Notes: generated from the sequence alone by a model not told the origin. Shown: positions 1 to 9,233, counted from the stretch's first letter. The stretch is DNA of 64,000 nt from Spirochaetia bacterium 38H-sp (GCA_039023545.1 JBCHKQ010000001.1:806001-870000); one strand, 5' to 3'. Numbers and translations are program-made.

Positions 1-1254
1 ATTCACAGGCCGGATGCGATTCTCAGTTTTAAAGAAAATGAGGTTGTGATTCCTATCTGGGTGCTGGAGGAGTTGGATAAGCTCAAGAGCTATAGCGATG
101 AGCGCGGTAGAAATGCAAGACATGCAATACGATTTCTGGATGAGCGGAGAAAAAAAGGTAACTTAAGCGAGGGGGTTACTATTGAGCATGGGATTATTCT
201 GCGTGTCCTTTTGGGGCATTTTGGCAGGATAGAAGGGCTTATTGCTGATAAGCCTGATAATCAGATTATTCTTGCGGCTCATCACCTGCAGCAGGAAGGC
301 AGGGATGTTTTTTTTGTATCCAAGGATATCAATGCGCGGGTTAAGGCTACTGCGATTGGGGTTCGCTCCGTGGATTATGAAAAACAGAAAGTAGATATTG
401 CAACCTTGTATTCGGGTTATAGTGAGCAGGATGTAAAGGATGAGCTTATCGATAAACTGGAGGAAGACGCAGAGGTTGCCGCTCAGGGCGGATATTATCC
501 CAACCAGTGTGTCCTGCTAAGAGGATCCAAGTCAGGACGAGAGGTTCTTTCCATATATCGTGCGGACAGAGCAGTTTTAGAGCTGCTTCCTCCGTTTCCA
601 TCAAGCATATGGGGTGTAAAGCCCAGAAACAGAGAACAGGAGGCGGCGCTCAATCTGCTTATGGATGATTCTATAGGACTTGTGAGCCTTATTGGTAAAG
701 CCGGTACCGGAAAGACTCTCATGGCGGTTGCCGCAGGACTTAAAAAGGTGCTGGAAGAAAAACGCTATAAGCGACTACTTATAACAAGGCCTGTTGTTCC
801 CATGGGAAAGGATATAGGTTTTTTACCCGGAGACAAAGAAGAAAAACTCTCCCACTGGATGCAGCCCATATTTGACAATCTTGATTACCTTATCAATGTA
901 TACACCCGTGGCCACATAAAAAGCGTTGATGAGCTTATAGACTCTGATCTGCTAGAGATGGAGGCAGTTTCTTTTATCCGTGGGCGTTCTCTGCCTCATC
1001 AGTATATCATAATAGACGAGGCACAGAACCTCTCCCCGCATGAGATTAAGACCATAGTCAGTCGTGCTGGTGATGATACCAAGATGGTTTTGACGGGTGA
1101 CCCGTATCAGATAGACAGCCCTTATCTTGATTCCAACTCCAACGGACTAACTTATCTTGTGGATGCCTTTAAAGGACAGGATCTATTTGGCCATATGCTC
1201 CTCAGGACATCGGAGAGGAGCAGACTGGCAGAACTTGCAGCGGAGTTGCTGTAA
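1..1254 (+). CDS. PIN-domain/PhoH-family ATPase (PhoH2/YlaK type), 5' truncated
   Basis: The reading frame is open from base 1, so the N-terminus lies outside the window; the GTG at 46 is internal. The visible 417 residues begin inside a PIN nuclease domain (acidic residues in WVLEELDKLK and PDNQIILAAH) and continue into a PhoH ATPase domain with Walker A GKAGTGKT at visible residues 232-239 and Walker B ending DEAQ at 339-342. PIN-PhoH fusions are known as PhoH2/YlaK proteins and are linked to RNA unwinding and cleavage; the substrate here cannot be told. The gene ends just before a pair of hairpin repeats, which separates it from the next gene. Confidence 0.9.
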   Translation: MHRPDAILSFKENEVVIPIWVLEELDKLKSYSDERGRNARHAIRFLDERRKKGNLSEGVTIEHGIILRVLLGHFGRIEGLIADKPDNQIILAAHHLQQEGRDVFFVSKDINARVKATAIGVRSVDYEKQKVDIATLYSGYSEQDVKDELIDKLEEDAEVAAQGGYYPNQCVLLRGSKSGREVLSIYRADRAVLELLPPFPSSIWGVKPRNREQEAALNLLMDDSIGLVSLIGKAGTGKTLMAVAAGLKKVLEEKRYKRLLITRPVVPMGKDIGFLPGDKEEKLSHWMQPIFDNLDYLINVYTRGHIKSVDELIDSDLLEMEAVSFIRGRSLPHQYIIIDEAQNLSPHEIKTIVSRAGDDTKMVLTGDPYQIDSPYLDSNSNGLTYLVDAFKGQDLFGHMLLRTSERSRLAELAAELL

Positions 1255-1278
1255 AGTCTTTAAGAACAGAATTTTTAA

Positions 1279-1322
1279 ACCGAACGCGGGAAAAGCTTGA
1301 GCTTTTCCCGCTGCCTTTGGTA
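1279..1322 (+). repeat. Capped-hairpin element, copy R1a
   Basis: ACCGAACG cap at 1279-1286, then a perfect 12-bp stem GCGGGAAAAGCT (1286-1297) pairing with 1300-1311, then the second cap, a variant of TGCCTTTGGCA, at 1312-1322. It forms an inward-facing pair with R1b. Confidence 0.8.
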
Positions 1323-1353
1323 GAAAAAAACGCAATCCTTTTTGTCTCTTATC

Positions 1354-1423
1354 TGCCAAAGGCAGCAGGGAGCGCGTTCTTTTTGTCTGTTATTAGTTGG
1401 GTGATGCGCTCCCTGCGTTCTGT
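1354..1423 (-). repeat. Capped-hairpin element, copy R1b (reverse)
   Basis: TGCCAAAGGCA cap at 1354-1364, stem GCAGGGAGCGC (1365-1375) pairing perfectly with 1406-1416 across a 30-nt loop, then a CGTTCTGT cap at 1416-1423. R1a plus R1b span 145 bp. Confidence 0.8.
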
Positions 1424-1472
1424 ATAAAATAAATTTTACAAGTATTTCTTTCTATTGTAAGATATTTATAGA

Positions 1473-1499
1473 TTGACAATTGATGACTTCTGGTACAAA
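1473..1499 (+). promoter_or_regulatory. Candidate promoter of the response-regulator operon
   Basis: TTGACA at 1473-1478 is followed after 15 nt by TACAAA with an upstream TGg (1491-1499), resembling an extended -10. The short spacer is a weakness. It lies just upstream of the chosen start at 1530 and argues against starting translation at the TTG inside the -35 box. Confidence 0.35.
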
Positions 1500-1529
1500 A
1501 TAAAAACAAATCCAAAAAGGAACATGGCC

Positions 1530-2267
1530 ATGGAGAGTAAAGTTATTCTTATTGTAGATGACGAAGAAATTAATCTCGAGTTTTTTGACATAATGCTTTC
1601 TAAACTTGGTTTTAGAGTGGAGAAGGCAAAAGACGGTCAGGAAGCTCTAGAAAAGATTAAAGAAACGATACCGGATCTTGTTCTTCTAGACAACATTATG
1701 CCCAAGCTCTCCGGATGGGAGGTTACACGGATTCTCAAGACAGACCCTGATTATGCGGCATATTCTAACATACCTATCGTAATGTTTTCTGCGATGGACG
1801 ATGTGCGCGATAAGATAGAGGGATTTGAGCTTGGAGTTGAGGACTATATAACCAAGCCCTTTAATTTCTCCGAGGTTCTTTCAAGAATAAATTCTGTGCT
1901 AAAACATCAGGAAATGTCGGCACAGCTAATACAGAGGCAGAGACGTCTTGCGGTACTGGAGTCTCTCAATAAATCTTTTTCCTTTTTTGCAAGTCATATA
2001 AAAGAACCACTGGAAAAGATAGATTCAAAGATAGATAATATAAATATAGAAGATAAAAACGAGGTTAATGGCTTTCTTGCAGAGGTAAAGGAATTATCCA
2101 GGATGATGCTTGCCAGCCTTGAAGGACTGGAAGAAGAAATAGATGAGCTTTCCAGACAGGATAGCAATCTTAAGAATGCAGAGCTTACTTTGGATGAGCT
2201 TGAGGCCAAGTATCAGAAGCACTTCAAACTCTGGAAAGAGCGGGAGGCTGTTAAGGAGGAGAGATGA
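1530..2267 (+). CDS. Response regulator with C-terminal coiled-coil region
   Basis: A receiver domain occupies about residues 1-125, with the acidic pair in VDDEE, phospho-acceptor Asp54 in LLDNIMP and the conserved Lys in ITKPF. The remaining about 120 residues are charged and probably coiled coil, with an SFSFFASHIKEPL stretch that faintly recalls a kinase dimerisation helix, but no ATPase domain or DNA-binding domain follows. ATG 1530 is chosen because AAGGA lies 8 nt upstream; the frame is open further upstream. The stop overlaps the next start (ATGA), so it is translationally coupled to the TPR gene. Output is probably protein-protein; the partner kinase is not in the window. Confidence 0.85.
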   Translation: MESKVILIVDDEEINLEFFDIMLSKLGFRVEKAKDGQEALEKIKETIPDLVLLDNIMPKLSGWEVTRILKTDPDYAAYSNIPIVMFSAMDDVRDKIEGFELGVEDYITKPFNFSEVLSRINSVLKHQEMSAQLIQRQRRLAVLESLNKSFSFFASHIKEPLEKIDSKIDNINIEDKNEVNGFLAEVKELSRMMLASLEGLEEEIDELSRQDSNLKNAELTLDELEAKYQKHFKLWKEREAVKEER

Positions 2268-2485
2268 TCTCCAAAGAAAAACAGAAGGTGCTTGATTATT
2301 TTGCAAAAGGCAGAAACTTCTATAAACTTATGGAGTTTGAAAAAGCCAAAGAAGAATTTGCAAAAGCACTTGCAATAGATCCTGAGGACGGACCTTCCAA
2401 GGTTTATTATGCCAGATGTCTTCATTATATAAAAAATCCACCCCCTGATGACTGGGATGGCGTCTTTGTTATGACTACAAAATAA
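2264..2485 (+). CDS. Small TPR protein
   Basis: A 73-residue protein with one clear TPR helix pair (FAKGRNFYKLMEFEKAKEEF, then ALAIDPEDG) and the C-terminal tail PPPDDWDGVFVMTTK. That tail resembles the end of TPR segments that follow cyclase-type signalling domains, here detached as a separate small gene. It overlaps the response regulator by 4 bp, so both are probably made together and may interact. No enzymatic motif is visible. Confidence 0.75.
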   Translation: MISKEKQKVLDYFAKGRNFYKLMEFEKAKEEFAKALAIDPEDGPSKVYYARCLHYIKNPPPDDWDGVFVMTTK

Positions 2486-2501
2486 CGGGAGAACTTAATA
2501 C

Positions 2502-2915
2502 ATGCAGACTGTTCTTGCAAATGTGGGGATAGAGCATACGCCCCATAAAATAGGTAGAAACGTATCTGTAAAAGGAAAATTAAAGCTAGAAGAGCCCATA
2601 TCCATAGAAGGCTTTTTTAAGGGGACTATAAAGAGCACCAGTATTGTGGCAATAGCTGAGTCGGCAGAGGTCACTGCGAATATAGAGGCAGATATCGTGA
2701 TAGTTGCAGGAAAGCTTGAGGGGGATATACTGGCGGATAACCAGGTTTTTCTGCTTGATACTTGCAGGATGAAAGGTTCCATAAGGACATCAAGAATAAG
2801 CATAGCTGACAATGCTGTTTTTGAAGGGGAGTGCCAGATGTTAAGCTCGCCGGAAGAAGTGGATATTTTTTCCTACACAGTAGAGCAGCTGTCCAATAAT
2901 CTCAAGCGTCTTTAA
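2502..2915 (+). CDS. Bactofilin family protein (polymer-forming cytoskeletal)
   Basis: A 137-residue protein with a central run of short beta-helix repeats (about residues 18-110) rich in I/V/G turns, as in ISIEGFFKGTIKST and IVIVAGKLEGDI, the pattern of the DUF583/bactofilin fold. Bactofilins self-assemble without nucleotide and act in cell shape and localisation of envelope enzymes. An RBS-like GGGAG lies about 10 nt upstream. It follows the TPR gene by 16 bp and is probably in the same operon. Confidence 0.88.
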   Translation: MQTVLANVGIEHTPHKIGRNVSVKGKLKLEEPISIEGFFKGTIKSTSIVAIAESAEVTANIEADIVIVAGKLEGDILADNQVFLLDTCRMKGSIRTSRISIADNAVFEGECQMLSSPEEVDIFSYTVEQLSNNLKRL

Positions 2916-2918
2916 GAT

Positions 2919-4184
2919 ATGAAAGCAACGATAATAATAGTAGGGACCGAGTTAACCCGTGGAAGAATCTCAGATAGCCATGTTTCTTTTATTTCTTCTT
3001 CTCTCTTCTCCATTGGTATAGAAACGGAAAAAGCAGTCATAATACCAGATAAACCCGATGTCATAATACGGGAACTTTCTGAATCCTGCAAATCTGCGGA
3101 TATAATTTTTATATCCGGAGGGCTGGGACCTACCTCTGATGACCATACAAGGGATGTCCTATCGGCTGTATCCGGGAAGAAACTTGTCTTCAGAACGGAT
3201 TTGTGGGATACCCTGACAGAGAGATATCCTCACCTTGGTAGCAGTATGTCCAATAAAAAGCAGGCCATGCTGCCAGAGGGCTTTACTCCCATAGATAACA
3301 CCAACGGCACGGCTCCTGGTATATATGGCAGGATAGGGAATGCTATAGTATTTGCACTTCCGGGCCCCCCCGGAGAGCTTATTCCAATGTACAATAATCA
3401 TGTACTTCCTATGCTCAGAGGCCTCACTTCTGACAGAATATACCCCTCCCATGAAAAGATGTATACATGTTTTCTTATTCCTGAGTCCAGGTTGGAGGAT
3501 GCTCTGCTGGACTTGGGAATCCCTGGTCTTAGTTGGGCTACCCAAGCCCAGACGGGAAGAGTATTGTTGATTCTCACAGCTTCCTCAAAAAAACCGGTGG
3601 AAGATGCCGTTGTTTATCTTAGAAAAAAATTCTTGTCCTATTTTATTTTGGAAGGAAATGTTAATATATACGAACTTTTACTCAATGAGTTAAAAAAACA
3701 GAGTCTGCTTATTGCTGCCGCGGAGTCCTGTACCGGAGGAGCTTTTTCTTATGGCCTTACTTCTGTCCCCGGTGCTTCTTCTGCCCTTTGGGGGGCTTTT
3801 GTGGTATACAGCAATGAAGCAAAGAGAAAAATCCTCGGAGTGAGTGAAGATATATTTTATTCTTACGGAGCGGTTTCTTCACAATGTGTTTCTGCTATGC
3901 TTAAAGGGCTTTTTTCCATAAGCACTGCTTCTGTTGGAATAGCTATATCCGGGATTGCAGGACCTTCTGGAGGAAGTGAGGAGAAGCCTGTAGGGACTGT
4001 TTATATTGCCGTAGGCAGAAGAGAATCAGAAGAGCTTGTGGTAAAACTTTCTCTCAGAGGCAGCAGAGAAAAAATAATGCATAGGGCAGCTCTTGTTGCG
4101 GCTGTACTTGCTTATACAATAATCAGGTATCCGGACCTTGACATGGGAGGGGTAAAAGAATATATTGAAAATAAATTGGTCTGA
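2919..4184 (+). CDS. cinA: CinA-like protein (MoaB-like domain plus nicotinamide-nucleotide amidase)
   Basis: A full-length 421-residue CinA. The N-terminal half is a MoCF/MoaB-like domain (IVGTELTRGRISDSH and FISGGLGPTSDDHT), associated in the family with ADP-ribose pyrophosphatase activity. The C-terminal half is PncC-type (AAAESCTGGAFSYGLTSVPG and AISGIAGPSGG), which deamidates nicotinamide mononucleotide. It acts in the cytosol in NAD salvage and nucleotide repair. It starts 3 bp after the bactofilin stop. No recA follows, unlike in many Firmicutes. Confidence 0.92.
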   Translation: MKATIIIVGTELTRGRISDSHVSFISSSLFSIGIETEKAVIIPDKPDVIIRELSESCKSADIIFISGGLGPTSDDHTRDVLSAVSGKKLVFRTDLWDTLTERYPHLGSSMSNKKQAMLPEGFTPIDNTNGTAPGIYGRIGNAIVFALPGPPGELIPMYNNHVLPMLRGLTSDRIYPSHEKMYTCFLIPESRLEDALLDLGIPGLSWATQAQTGRVLLILTASSKKPVEDAVVYLRKKFLSYFILEGNVNIYELLLNELKKQSLLIAAAESCTGGAFSYGLTSVPGASSALWGAFVVYSNEAKRKILGVSEDIFYSYGAVSSQCVSAMLKGLFSISTASVGIAISGIAGPSGGSEEKPVGTVYIAVGRRESEELVVKLSLRGSREKIMHRAALVAAVLAYTIIRYPDLDMGGVKEYIENKLV

Positions 4185-4336
4185 TTTATTGCTATCCTGC
4201 TTTTGGAGATTATCTTTTGATAATTACTTTGCCTTTTTATAGTTATAATATATTAGAAAATTAACTGTAATGATAAAGCCAGTGTGCTTATATTGTCCAA
4301 TTTGTATGTAGAATATCAATTATATGGAGTTTTTTG

Positions 4337-6133
4337 ATGGCCATATTGCGCAAAAACAAAAAGAATTCTGCAGAGGATTCTAACACTCTGCCCTTGGAAC
4401 TTGAAGAATCCAAGACCGGCCTCCAGGAAGAAGATAACATCTCGGAGAGTAAAACTATTATTCCTTCTAATTCTGATATCCAACATGAAACATCCGAGGA
4501 CCAGGGCGATGCCAGCAATGAAACATCTAATGTCCATAGTGCTGAGACGACCGCAGCTTTGGAGAATGGAAAAAAAGAAGAAAAGACTGAGGATAATTCG
4601 GAAAAAGTTACAAAGAAAAGAAGCAGAAAAAAACAAGTTGTTGTTGTAAAAAACAATGGCAGCAAATCTGATAAAGAAAAACCCATAGCGGAGACCCTTT
4701 TATCCGATATATCGGAGACTGTAGGGGAAGAGGTTTCCGAGCCTTCCTCTGTGCAAGGGGAAGTTGATATAAACAGCCTTGCAGAGTGGATACACAAGCT
4801 TGCAAAACCTTACAGACCGTACAGGATGATTATGCCTACGGTTCCGGGAGGGATAACCATCAACGAGGTTGTTCTCCTGGACATGAAAGATTTGCGCAGG
4901 CTTGCAGAGCTTTTAGGTATAAAACATGATGAACTTGTTTCTTATAGAAAACAAGAGCTTGTCTATGAGATTCTCAAGAGCTATATGAAAAGTAACGGCT
5001 CAATATATGCTTATGGTTCTCTTGAGATTCTCCCAGATGGCTACGGATTTTTACGCTCTCCTCAAAACAATTATCTCAACGGAGCTGACGACATATATAT
5101 GTCTCCTTCTCAAATAAGACTCTTTAACCTAAAAACAGGAGATACTGTATATGGTCAGATAAGACTACCCAACAAGGAAGGAGAGCGCTATTTTGCCATG
5201 CTGAGGGTAGAGAGTGTGAACTTTACAGACCCCTCTGTTGCCCAGCAGCGCATACCGTTTGAAAACCTTACCCCTGTTTATCCTGATTGTAGACTAGAAC
5301 TGGAAACAAAAAATCCCAGCATATCTATGCGCATGATAAACCTCTTCTGTCCTATAGGTAAGGGACAGCGAGGCCTTATAGTTTCTCCTCCTAGGACAGG
5401 TAAGACAATACTCCTGCAGCAGATTGCCAATGCCATAACAGAAAATCATCCGGAAGTTTATCTGATTGTCCTGCTCATAGACGAGCGACCAGAAGAAGTT
5501 ACGGACATGCAGCGCAATGTAGAGGCAGAAGTAGTTTCTTCTACCTTTGACGAGCAGGCAAAAAATCACGTACAGGTTGCGGAGATGGTGCTTGAGAAAT
5601 CCAAGCGCCTTGTAGAACACGGCCATGACGTCGTTATCCTCCTAGACTCTATAACCAGACTTGCCAGAGCATATAACCAGACAGTTCCTACATCAGGAAA
5701 GATACTCTCCGGTGGTGTGGACTCCAACGCTCTTCACAGACCCAAGCGTTTTTTTGGTGCCGCCCGTAACATAGAAAACGGAGGGAGCCTTACCATTGTA
5801 GCCACAGCCCTTATAGACACAGGCAGCAGAATGGATGAGGTTATCTTTGAGGAATTCAAAGGCACAGGCAACATGGAAGTTCATCTTGACAGACGCCTCT
5901 CTGATAGACGTATCTTTCCTGCAATAAATATCAAAAAATCAGGCACAAGACGCGAGGACCTGTTGCTTACTCCAGAGGAGATGAGTAAAATGATTCTTCT
6001 CAGGAACGTCATAAGTCCGCTTGAAGACGTAGATACTACAGAATTCATTATTGACAAAATGGTAAAAACCAAGAATAATGAAGCATTCTTAAAATCCATG
6101 AATACACCACTTGCCACAACAGATGGCATGTAA
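4337..6133 (+). CDS. rho: Transcription termination factor Rho with long charged N-terminal extension
   Basis: ATG 4337 has GGAG 7 nt upstream; the TTG one codon earlier is not preferred. The 598-residue protein has about 150 low-complexity Glu/Ser/Lys-rich residues first, then Rho_N (near residue 177), the cold-shock-like RNA-binding fold ([14 protein letters not shown], near 226), and the RecA-like hexameric ATPase with P-loop PPRTGKT at 351-357 and Walker B VVILLDS. E. coli Rho is about 419 residues; the extra N-terminal stretch, ending in a basic KKRSRKK patch, is the unusual part. Extended Rho N-termini are known in several phyla and often bind RNA. Rho is followed 18 bp later by rpmE. 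Confidence 0.95.
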   Translation: MAILRKNKKNSAEDSNTLPLELEESKTGLQEEDNISESKTIIPSNSDIQHETSEDQGDASNETSNVHSAETTAALENGKKEEKTEDNSEKVTKKRSRKKQVVVVKNNGSKSDKEKPIAETLLSDISETVGEEVSEPSSVQGEVDINSLAEWIHKLAKPYRPYRMIMPTVPGGITINEVVLLDMKDLRRLAELLGIKHDELVSYRKQELVYEILKSYMKSNGSIYAYGSLEILPDGYGFLRSPQNNYLNGADDIYMSPSQIRLFNLKTGDTVYGQIRLPNKEGERYFAMLRVESVNFTDPSVAQQRIPFENLTPVYPDCRLELETKNPSISMRMINLFCPIGKGQRGLIVSPPRTGKTILLQQIANAITENHPEVYLIVLLIDERPEEVTDMQRNVEAEVVSSTFDEQAKNHVQVAEMVLEKSKRLVEHGHDVVILLDSITRLARAYNQTVPTSGKILSGGVDSNALHRPKRFFGAARNIENGGSLTIVATALIDTGSRMDEVIFEEFKGTGNMEVHLDRRLSDRRIFPAINIKKSGTRREDLLLTPEEMSKMILLRNVISPLEDVDTTEFIIDKMVKTKNNEAFLKSMNTPLATTDGM

Positions 6134-6151
6134 GAAAGACGGAGTAATATT

Positions 6152-6397
6152 ATGAAACAAGGCATTCATCCGGAATATCGACCTGTTGCATTTAGAGACA
6201 CTTCTACGGGTACGGTGTTTATCGCTCATTCTACCATTAAAACAAAAGAAACAATCAAGCATGAGGGCAAGGAGTATCCACTCTATGAGTTGGAAATCTC
6301 CAGTGCTTCCCATCCCTTTTTTACGGGAACACAGAAGCTTGTTGACACTGCCGGTCGTATTGAGCGCTTTAGAAAAAAGTACAATATCAAAGAATAG
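6152..6397 (+). CDS. rpmE2: Large-subunit ribosomal protein L31, type B
   Basis: 81 residues beginning MKQGIHPEYRPVAFRDTSTG and ending FRKKYN, typical of bL31. The zinc-binding cysteines of the C+ form are absent, which makes it the zinc-free type B usually used under zinc limitation. Preceded by GGAG with good spacing and followed by a strong terminator. The rho-rpmE order is common in bacteria. Confidence 0.95.
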   Translation: MKQGIHPEYRPVAFRDTSTGTVFIAHSTIKTKETIKHEGKEYPLYELEISSASHPFFTGTQKLVDTAGRIERFRKKYNIKE

Positions 6398-6420
6398 CTC
6401 TTATTGTATCTTTTTTAGAA

Positions 6421-6447
6421 GGTCTGTCCCAGACAGACCTTTTTTTA
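6421..6447 (+). terminator. Rho-independent terminator after rpmE2
   Basis: Perfect 8-bp stem GGTCTGTC/GACAGACC with a CCA loop, followed by eight T (6440-6447). Confidence 0.92.
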
Positions 6448-6453
6448 TTTTAT

Positions 6454-6498
6454 ACCGAACGCGTGATGACGCTTTGCATCATCACGCTGCCTTTGGCA
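6454..6498 (+). repeat. Capped-hairpin element, copy R2
   Basis: ACCGAACG at 6454-6461, stem GCGTGATGA (6461-6469) pairing with 6479-6487, cap TGCCTTTGGCA at 6488-6498. It sits just downstream of the complete rpmE2 terminator, so it is not needed for termination of that gene. Single copy, no partner. Confidence 0.8.
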
Positions 6499-6559
6499 AA
6501 AAAGTTTCCCAAATCCACAAGAGACTTACATAGAATATCTAATATATATGGAAGAAAGT

Positions 6560-7708
6560 TTATTTCTGATAACCTAGATACTCAAAAAGCCCTTTATCAG
6601 AATTTACCCACATCCCTGACTCAATCTCATTTTGCCACATGGATGCAATATACTCATCCACCTGTATACGAGAATCCCCCCAGTACCCGTTTCTGTAAGG
6701 ATGCGCCCACATAGGCTGCTTATTCCAGTCTGCATTGATATAAACAACAGCCTTTATGATATCCCTGTTCCTTTTAATAAAATTGAGAAAAGGGACAAAC
6801 CATTCTTGCCATATATCTTCCGATGATTTTTTTTCTATGACATCCCCCGGATTATAATGCCTTCCCTTATAATAAACAGGAACAATAGCAGAACGTGTTT
6901 TCCCTTCTATATCATAGCCCTGAGGAGTTGCTTCGCAAATCATCACAGGTTTAGCATGAGCCCTGGCAAAGTCAAGAATGGCTTCTCTTTGTCTCTCTGC
7001 AATATCAAGAGACACAAGCTCTGGAAAAGCCCTGCTGTTTACTGCAAACACGGAAAATCCGCACCAATCCACATAAGCATCTCCCGGATAATAAGCCTCA
7101 AGAAGCTTGTAATAAGAAGAATATCTCTCATAAGTTCCCCAAGGAGAAGCGGCAGCCTGCCAGACCATTGCAAAATTATCCGTTATCTTGGCAAGTCTGT
7201 TTCTAGTATATCTAAAAGCTTGTACATAAGATGCAGAATCATAAGCATTCCACGGCCCCTCAAACTCATATCCAAAACGCAAAAAAACAGGCCTGTCTGC
7301 TTCTTCTATAAAACGTCCAAGCTCATCCAGTTTTCTATCAAGCTTGCCGGAAACAATATCATCGAGAGCCCCTACCACATAGAGACCAATGACAAGAACG
7401 CTGTTTTGATATTTTGATAGAAGTTCCGATGCATTGAGTCTGCCTGCTCCGTAATTCTCGTCATTGTAAAGCCCTCTTAGAGCTGAACTCATAGTAAGAG
7501 AAGTATAGAACACCACACCAGCAGGTTCTGGAAACGACCCCTCATTAACATATCCTGCAATGCTGTCGTTATCCTGACCTATTATCAATAATATTCTATC
7601 ATGACCGGGATGAAATTTTGAGGCTTCATAAGAAGAAAGCGATGAACAAGAAAAAATAACAGAAAAAATAAAAAAAAGCTGGAAAAATCTATCATGTCGT
7701 TTTAGCAT
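6560..7708 (-). CDS. Glycoside hydrolase GH26-like lipoprotein
   Basis: Start at 7708 is chosen because AGAGG lies about 10 nt upstream; the ATG at 7726 overlaps that Shine-Dalgarno. The 382-residue protein has a signal peptide with a probable lipobox ending at Cys21. The GH26 pattern is visible: acid/base region FLRFGYEFEGPW with Glu148, the strand MVWQAAASPW, YYPGDAYVDWCGFSVF, and the nucleophile region KPVMICEATP with Glu259. GH26 covers beta-mannanases, beta-1,3-xylanases and mixed-linkage glucanases; the substrate is not shown by sequence. Divergent from an ABC importer that carries a GH43 beta-xylosidase, so a xylan-type polymer is a reasonable guess. Confidence 0.72.
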   Translation of the reverse strand: MLKRHDRFFQLFFIFSVIFSCSSLSSYEASKFHPGHDRILLIIGQDNDSIAGYVNEGSFPEPAGVVFYTSLTMSSALRGLYNDENYGAGRLNASELLSKYQNSVLVIGLYVVGALDDIVSGKLDRKLDELGRFIEEADRPVFLRFGYEFEGPWNAYDSASYVQAFRYTRNRLAKITDNFAMVWQAAASPWGTYERYSSYYKLLEAYYPGDAYVDWCGFSVFAVNSRAFPELVSLDIAERQREAILDFARAHAKPVMICEATPQGYDIEGKTRSAIVPVYYKGRHYNPGDVIEKKSSEDIWQEWFVPFLNFIKRNRDIIKAVVYINADWNKQPMWAHPYRNGYWGDSRIQVDEYIASMWQNEIESGMWVNSDKGLFEYLGYQK

Positions 7709-7796
7709 ATAAATAGCACCTCTCATTTTGAAGACATTGATAAAATATAATATAAAAAAGGAGTTTTAAAAAGCAGATAAAAAATATAAAAAAAAC

Positions 7797-7825
7797 TTGC
7801 GCGTTTTTTGTTTGCATATTATAAT
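7797..7825 (+). promoter_or_regulatory. Candidate promoter of the xyloside ABC operon
   Basis: TTGCGC (7797-7802), 17-nt spacer, TATAAT (7820-7825). The second sugar operon has a closely similar promoter (TTGCGT, 17 nt, TAATAT at 15737-15765). Confidence 0.6.
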
Positions 7826-7849
7826 GCACCTGTCTATACAAACAAACAA

Positions 7850-7869
7850 CAGGTTGTGTATACAACCTG
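7850..7869. promoter_or_regulatory. Candidate operator palindrome for the GntR/LacI-type regulator
   Basis: CAGGTTGT, GTAT, ACAACCTG: 8-bp perfect arms with a 4-nt centre, about 18 nt downstream of the predicted start of transcription and just before the RBS. The core TTGTnnnnACAA resembles operators of AraR-type GntR/LacI chimeric repressors, and such a regulator is the last gene of this operon. Confidence 0.5.
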
Positions 7870-7892
7870 AAAATCCCTTAGAGGAGGTAAGG

Positions 7893-9173
7893 ATGAAGCT
7901 TACTTTCAAAACAATTATTGCAGCACTTGCGATTCTTCTTATTGCAGGTGTTGTCTTTGCTCAGGGCGGCAAGGATAGTGGCGCAACTCTTACATCAAGT
8001 GGTGAGCCGCTTCAGGTCTGGTCATTTACAGATGAGCTCCAGAAGCCACTTGATCACTTTAAAGAGGCTTCCGGAGTGGAGTATGAGTACACAATCGTTC
8101 CTCACGAGCAGTACATGACTAAGCTCCGTCAGGTTCTTGCAGCTGGAACCAATGTTCCTGATGTGTTCACAGGTGAGGCTCAGTTTGTAAGAGAGCTTGT
8201 TGATGGCGGATTCTGGGACAATCTCTCTGATGCTCCTTATAATGCAGATCTTTCTGACATGTATAAGTATGCTGTCGACCTTGCTCGCGATGAGGACGGT
8301 AAGGCTCGCGGTCTTACATGGCAGACAACACCTGGTGCTGTATTCTACAGAAGAAGCCTTGCCAAGAAGTACCTCGGGACAGATGATCCTAACGAAGTAG
8401 CTAAGTACTTCAAGGATATGGATACATTCCTCAACACCGCTCGCATGGTTAAGGAGAAAAGCGGCGGCCAGGTTAAGATCATTCCTGGTATTGGCGAGCT
8501 CATGTGGATACCTTATGCTGCAAGAAAGCATGCTTTCATAGAGAATGGCAAGTTTATTCTTGACGATGTGTATCTTTCTTACTTTGACCTTGTTAAGACT
8601 CTCAGAGATGAAGAACTTACTGCAGAAGCAGGCCAGTGGTCCCCCGCATGGTTTGACGGCATGAAGAAGGACAGCAACATAATGTCTTACTTTGGCTGCA
8701 CATGGTTCCTCCATTATGTTCTTAAGCCCAATGCTCCTGATTCCAAAGGCGATTGGGGTATGACATCTCCTCCCTCCTTCTACTTCTGGGGTGGTACTTG
8801 GCTTGGTATTTATACAAAGAGTAATAATAAGGCTCCTGCATGGGAGTTTATCAAGCACTTTACTCTAGATCCAGAAACCATGACATGGTGGGCAAAAGAG
8901 ACAGGTGACTTTATCAGCAACAAAACAGTTGTAATGAAGATAAAGGATACTTTCTCTGATCCTTATCTCGCAGGGCAGAACCACTATGAGTACTTTGCAA
9001 AGCTCGCTGACAAGGTTGACGGCTCTCTTGTAACTGGTAAGGACCAGGAGATTCTCAACTTCATAGGTCAGGCTGTTGGTGACTACATTGATGGTAACCT
9101 CACCAAGGAAGAGGCTATCAAGTCTATCAAGGATAACGTTAAGAATGCTTATCCTGACCTTATAGTAGAATAA
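7893..9173 (+). CDS. Sugar ABC transporter substrate-binding protein (first importer)
   Basis: Start ATG 7893 follows a very strong GAGGAGG RBS. The 426-residue protein has a type I signal peptide ending near VVFAQGG and the family-1 extracellular solute-binding pattern (LQVWSFTDELQKPLDHFKE near the mature N-terminus, then a long alpha/beta core). It captures an oligosaccharide in the periplasm for the two permeases downstream. The neighbouring GH43 suggests xylo-oligosaccharides. A hairpin follows the stop and probably raises its expression over the permeases. Confidence 0.88.
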   Translation: MKLTFKTIIAALAILLIAGVVFAQGGKDSGATLTSSGEPLQVWSFTDELQKPLDHFKEASGVEYEYTIVPHEQYMTKLRQVLAAGTNVPDVFTGEAQFVRELVDGGFWDNLSDAPYNADLSDMYKYAVDLARDEDGKARGLTWQTTPGAVFYRRSLAKKYLGTDDPNEVAKYFKDMDTFLNTARMVKEKSGGQVKIIPGIGELMWIPYAARKHAFIENGKFILDDVYLSYFDLVKTLRDEELTAEAGQWSPAWFDGMKKDSNIMSYFGCTWFLHYVLKPNAPDSKGDWGMTSPPSFYFWGGTWLGIYTKSNNKAPAWEFIKHFTLDPETMTWWAKETGDFISNKTVVMKIKDTFSDPYLAGQNHYEYFAKLADKVDGSLVTGKDQEILNFIGQAVGDYIDGNLTKEEAIKSIKDNVKNAYPDLIVE

Positions 9174-9181
9174 GTTTTATG

Positions 9182-9217
9182 GCGGCTGCTGCTTTCTGCG
9201 GCAGTCGCTCTTTTATT
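9182..9217 (+). terminator. Attenuator-like hairpin between binding protein and permeases
   Basis: GCGGCTGC/GCAGTCGC stem (8 pairs including one G-T) followed by a T-rich run. Equivalent hairpins occur at the same place in the other two sugar operons. Confidence 0.65.
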
Positions 9218-9233
9218 ATCCCGGGAGGAAGAT

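Noticed and set aside
6857..7417. 186-codon plus-strand frame
   Set aside because: Antisense shadow of the GH26-like gene, with no start signals.
8022..8858. 278-codon open frame on the minus strand
   Set aside because: It lies wholly inside the first binding-protein gene, has no RBS or recognisable domain, and mirrors the codon structure of the plus-strand gene.
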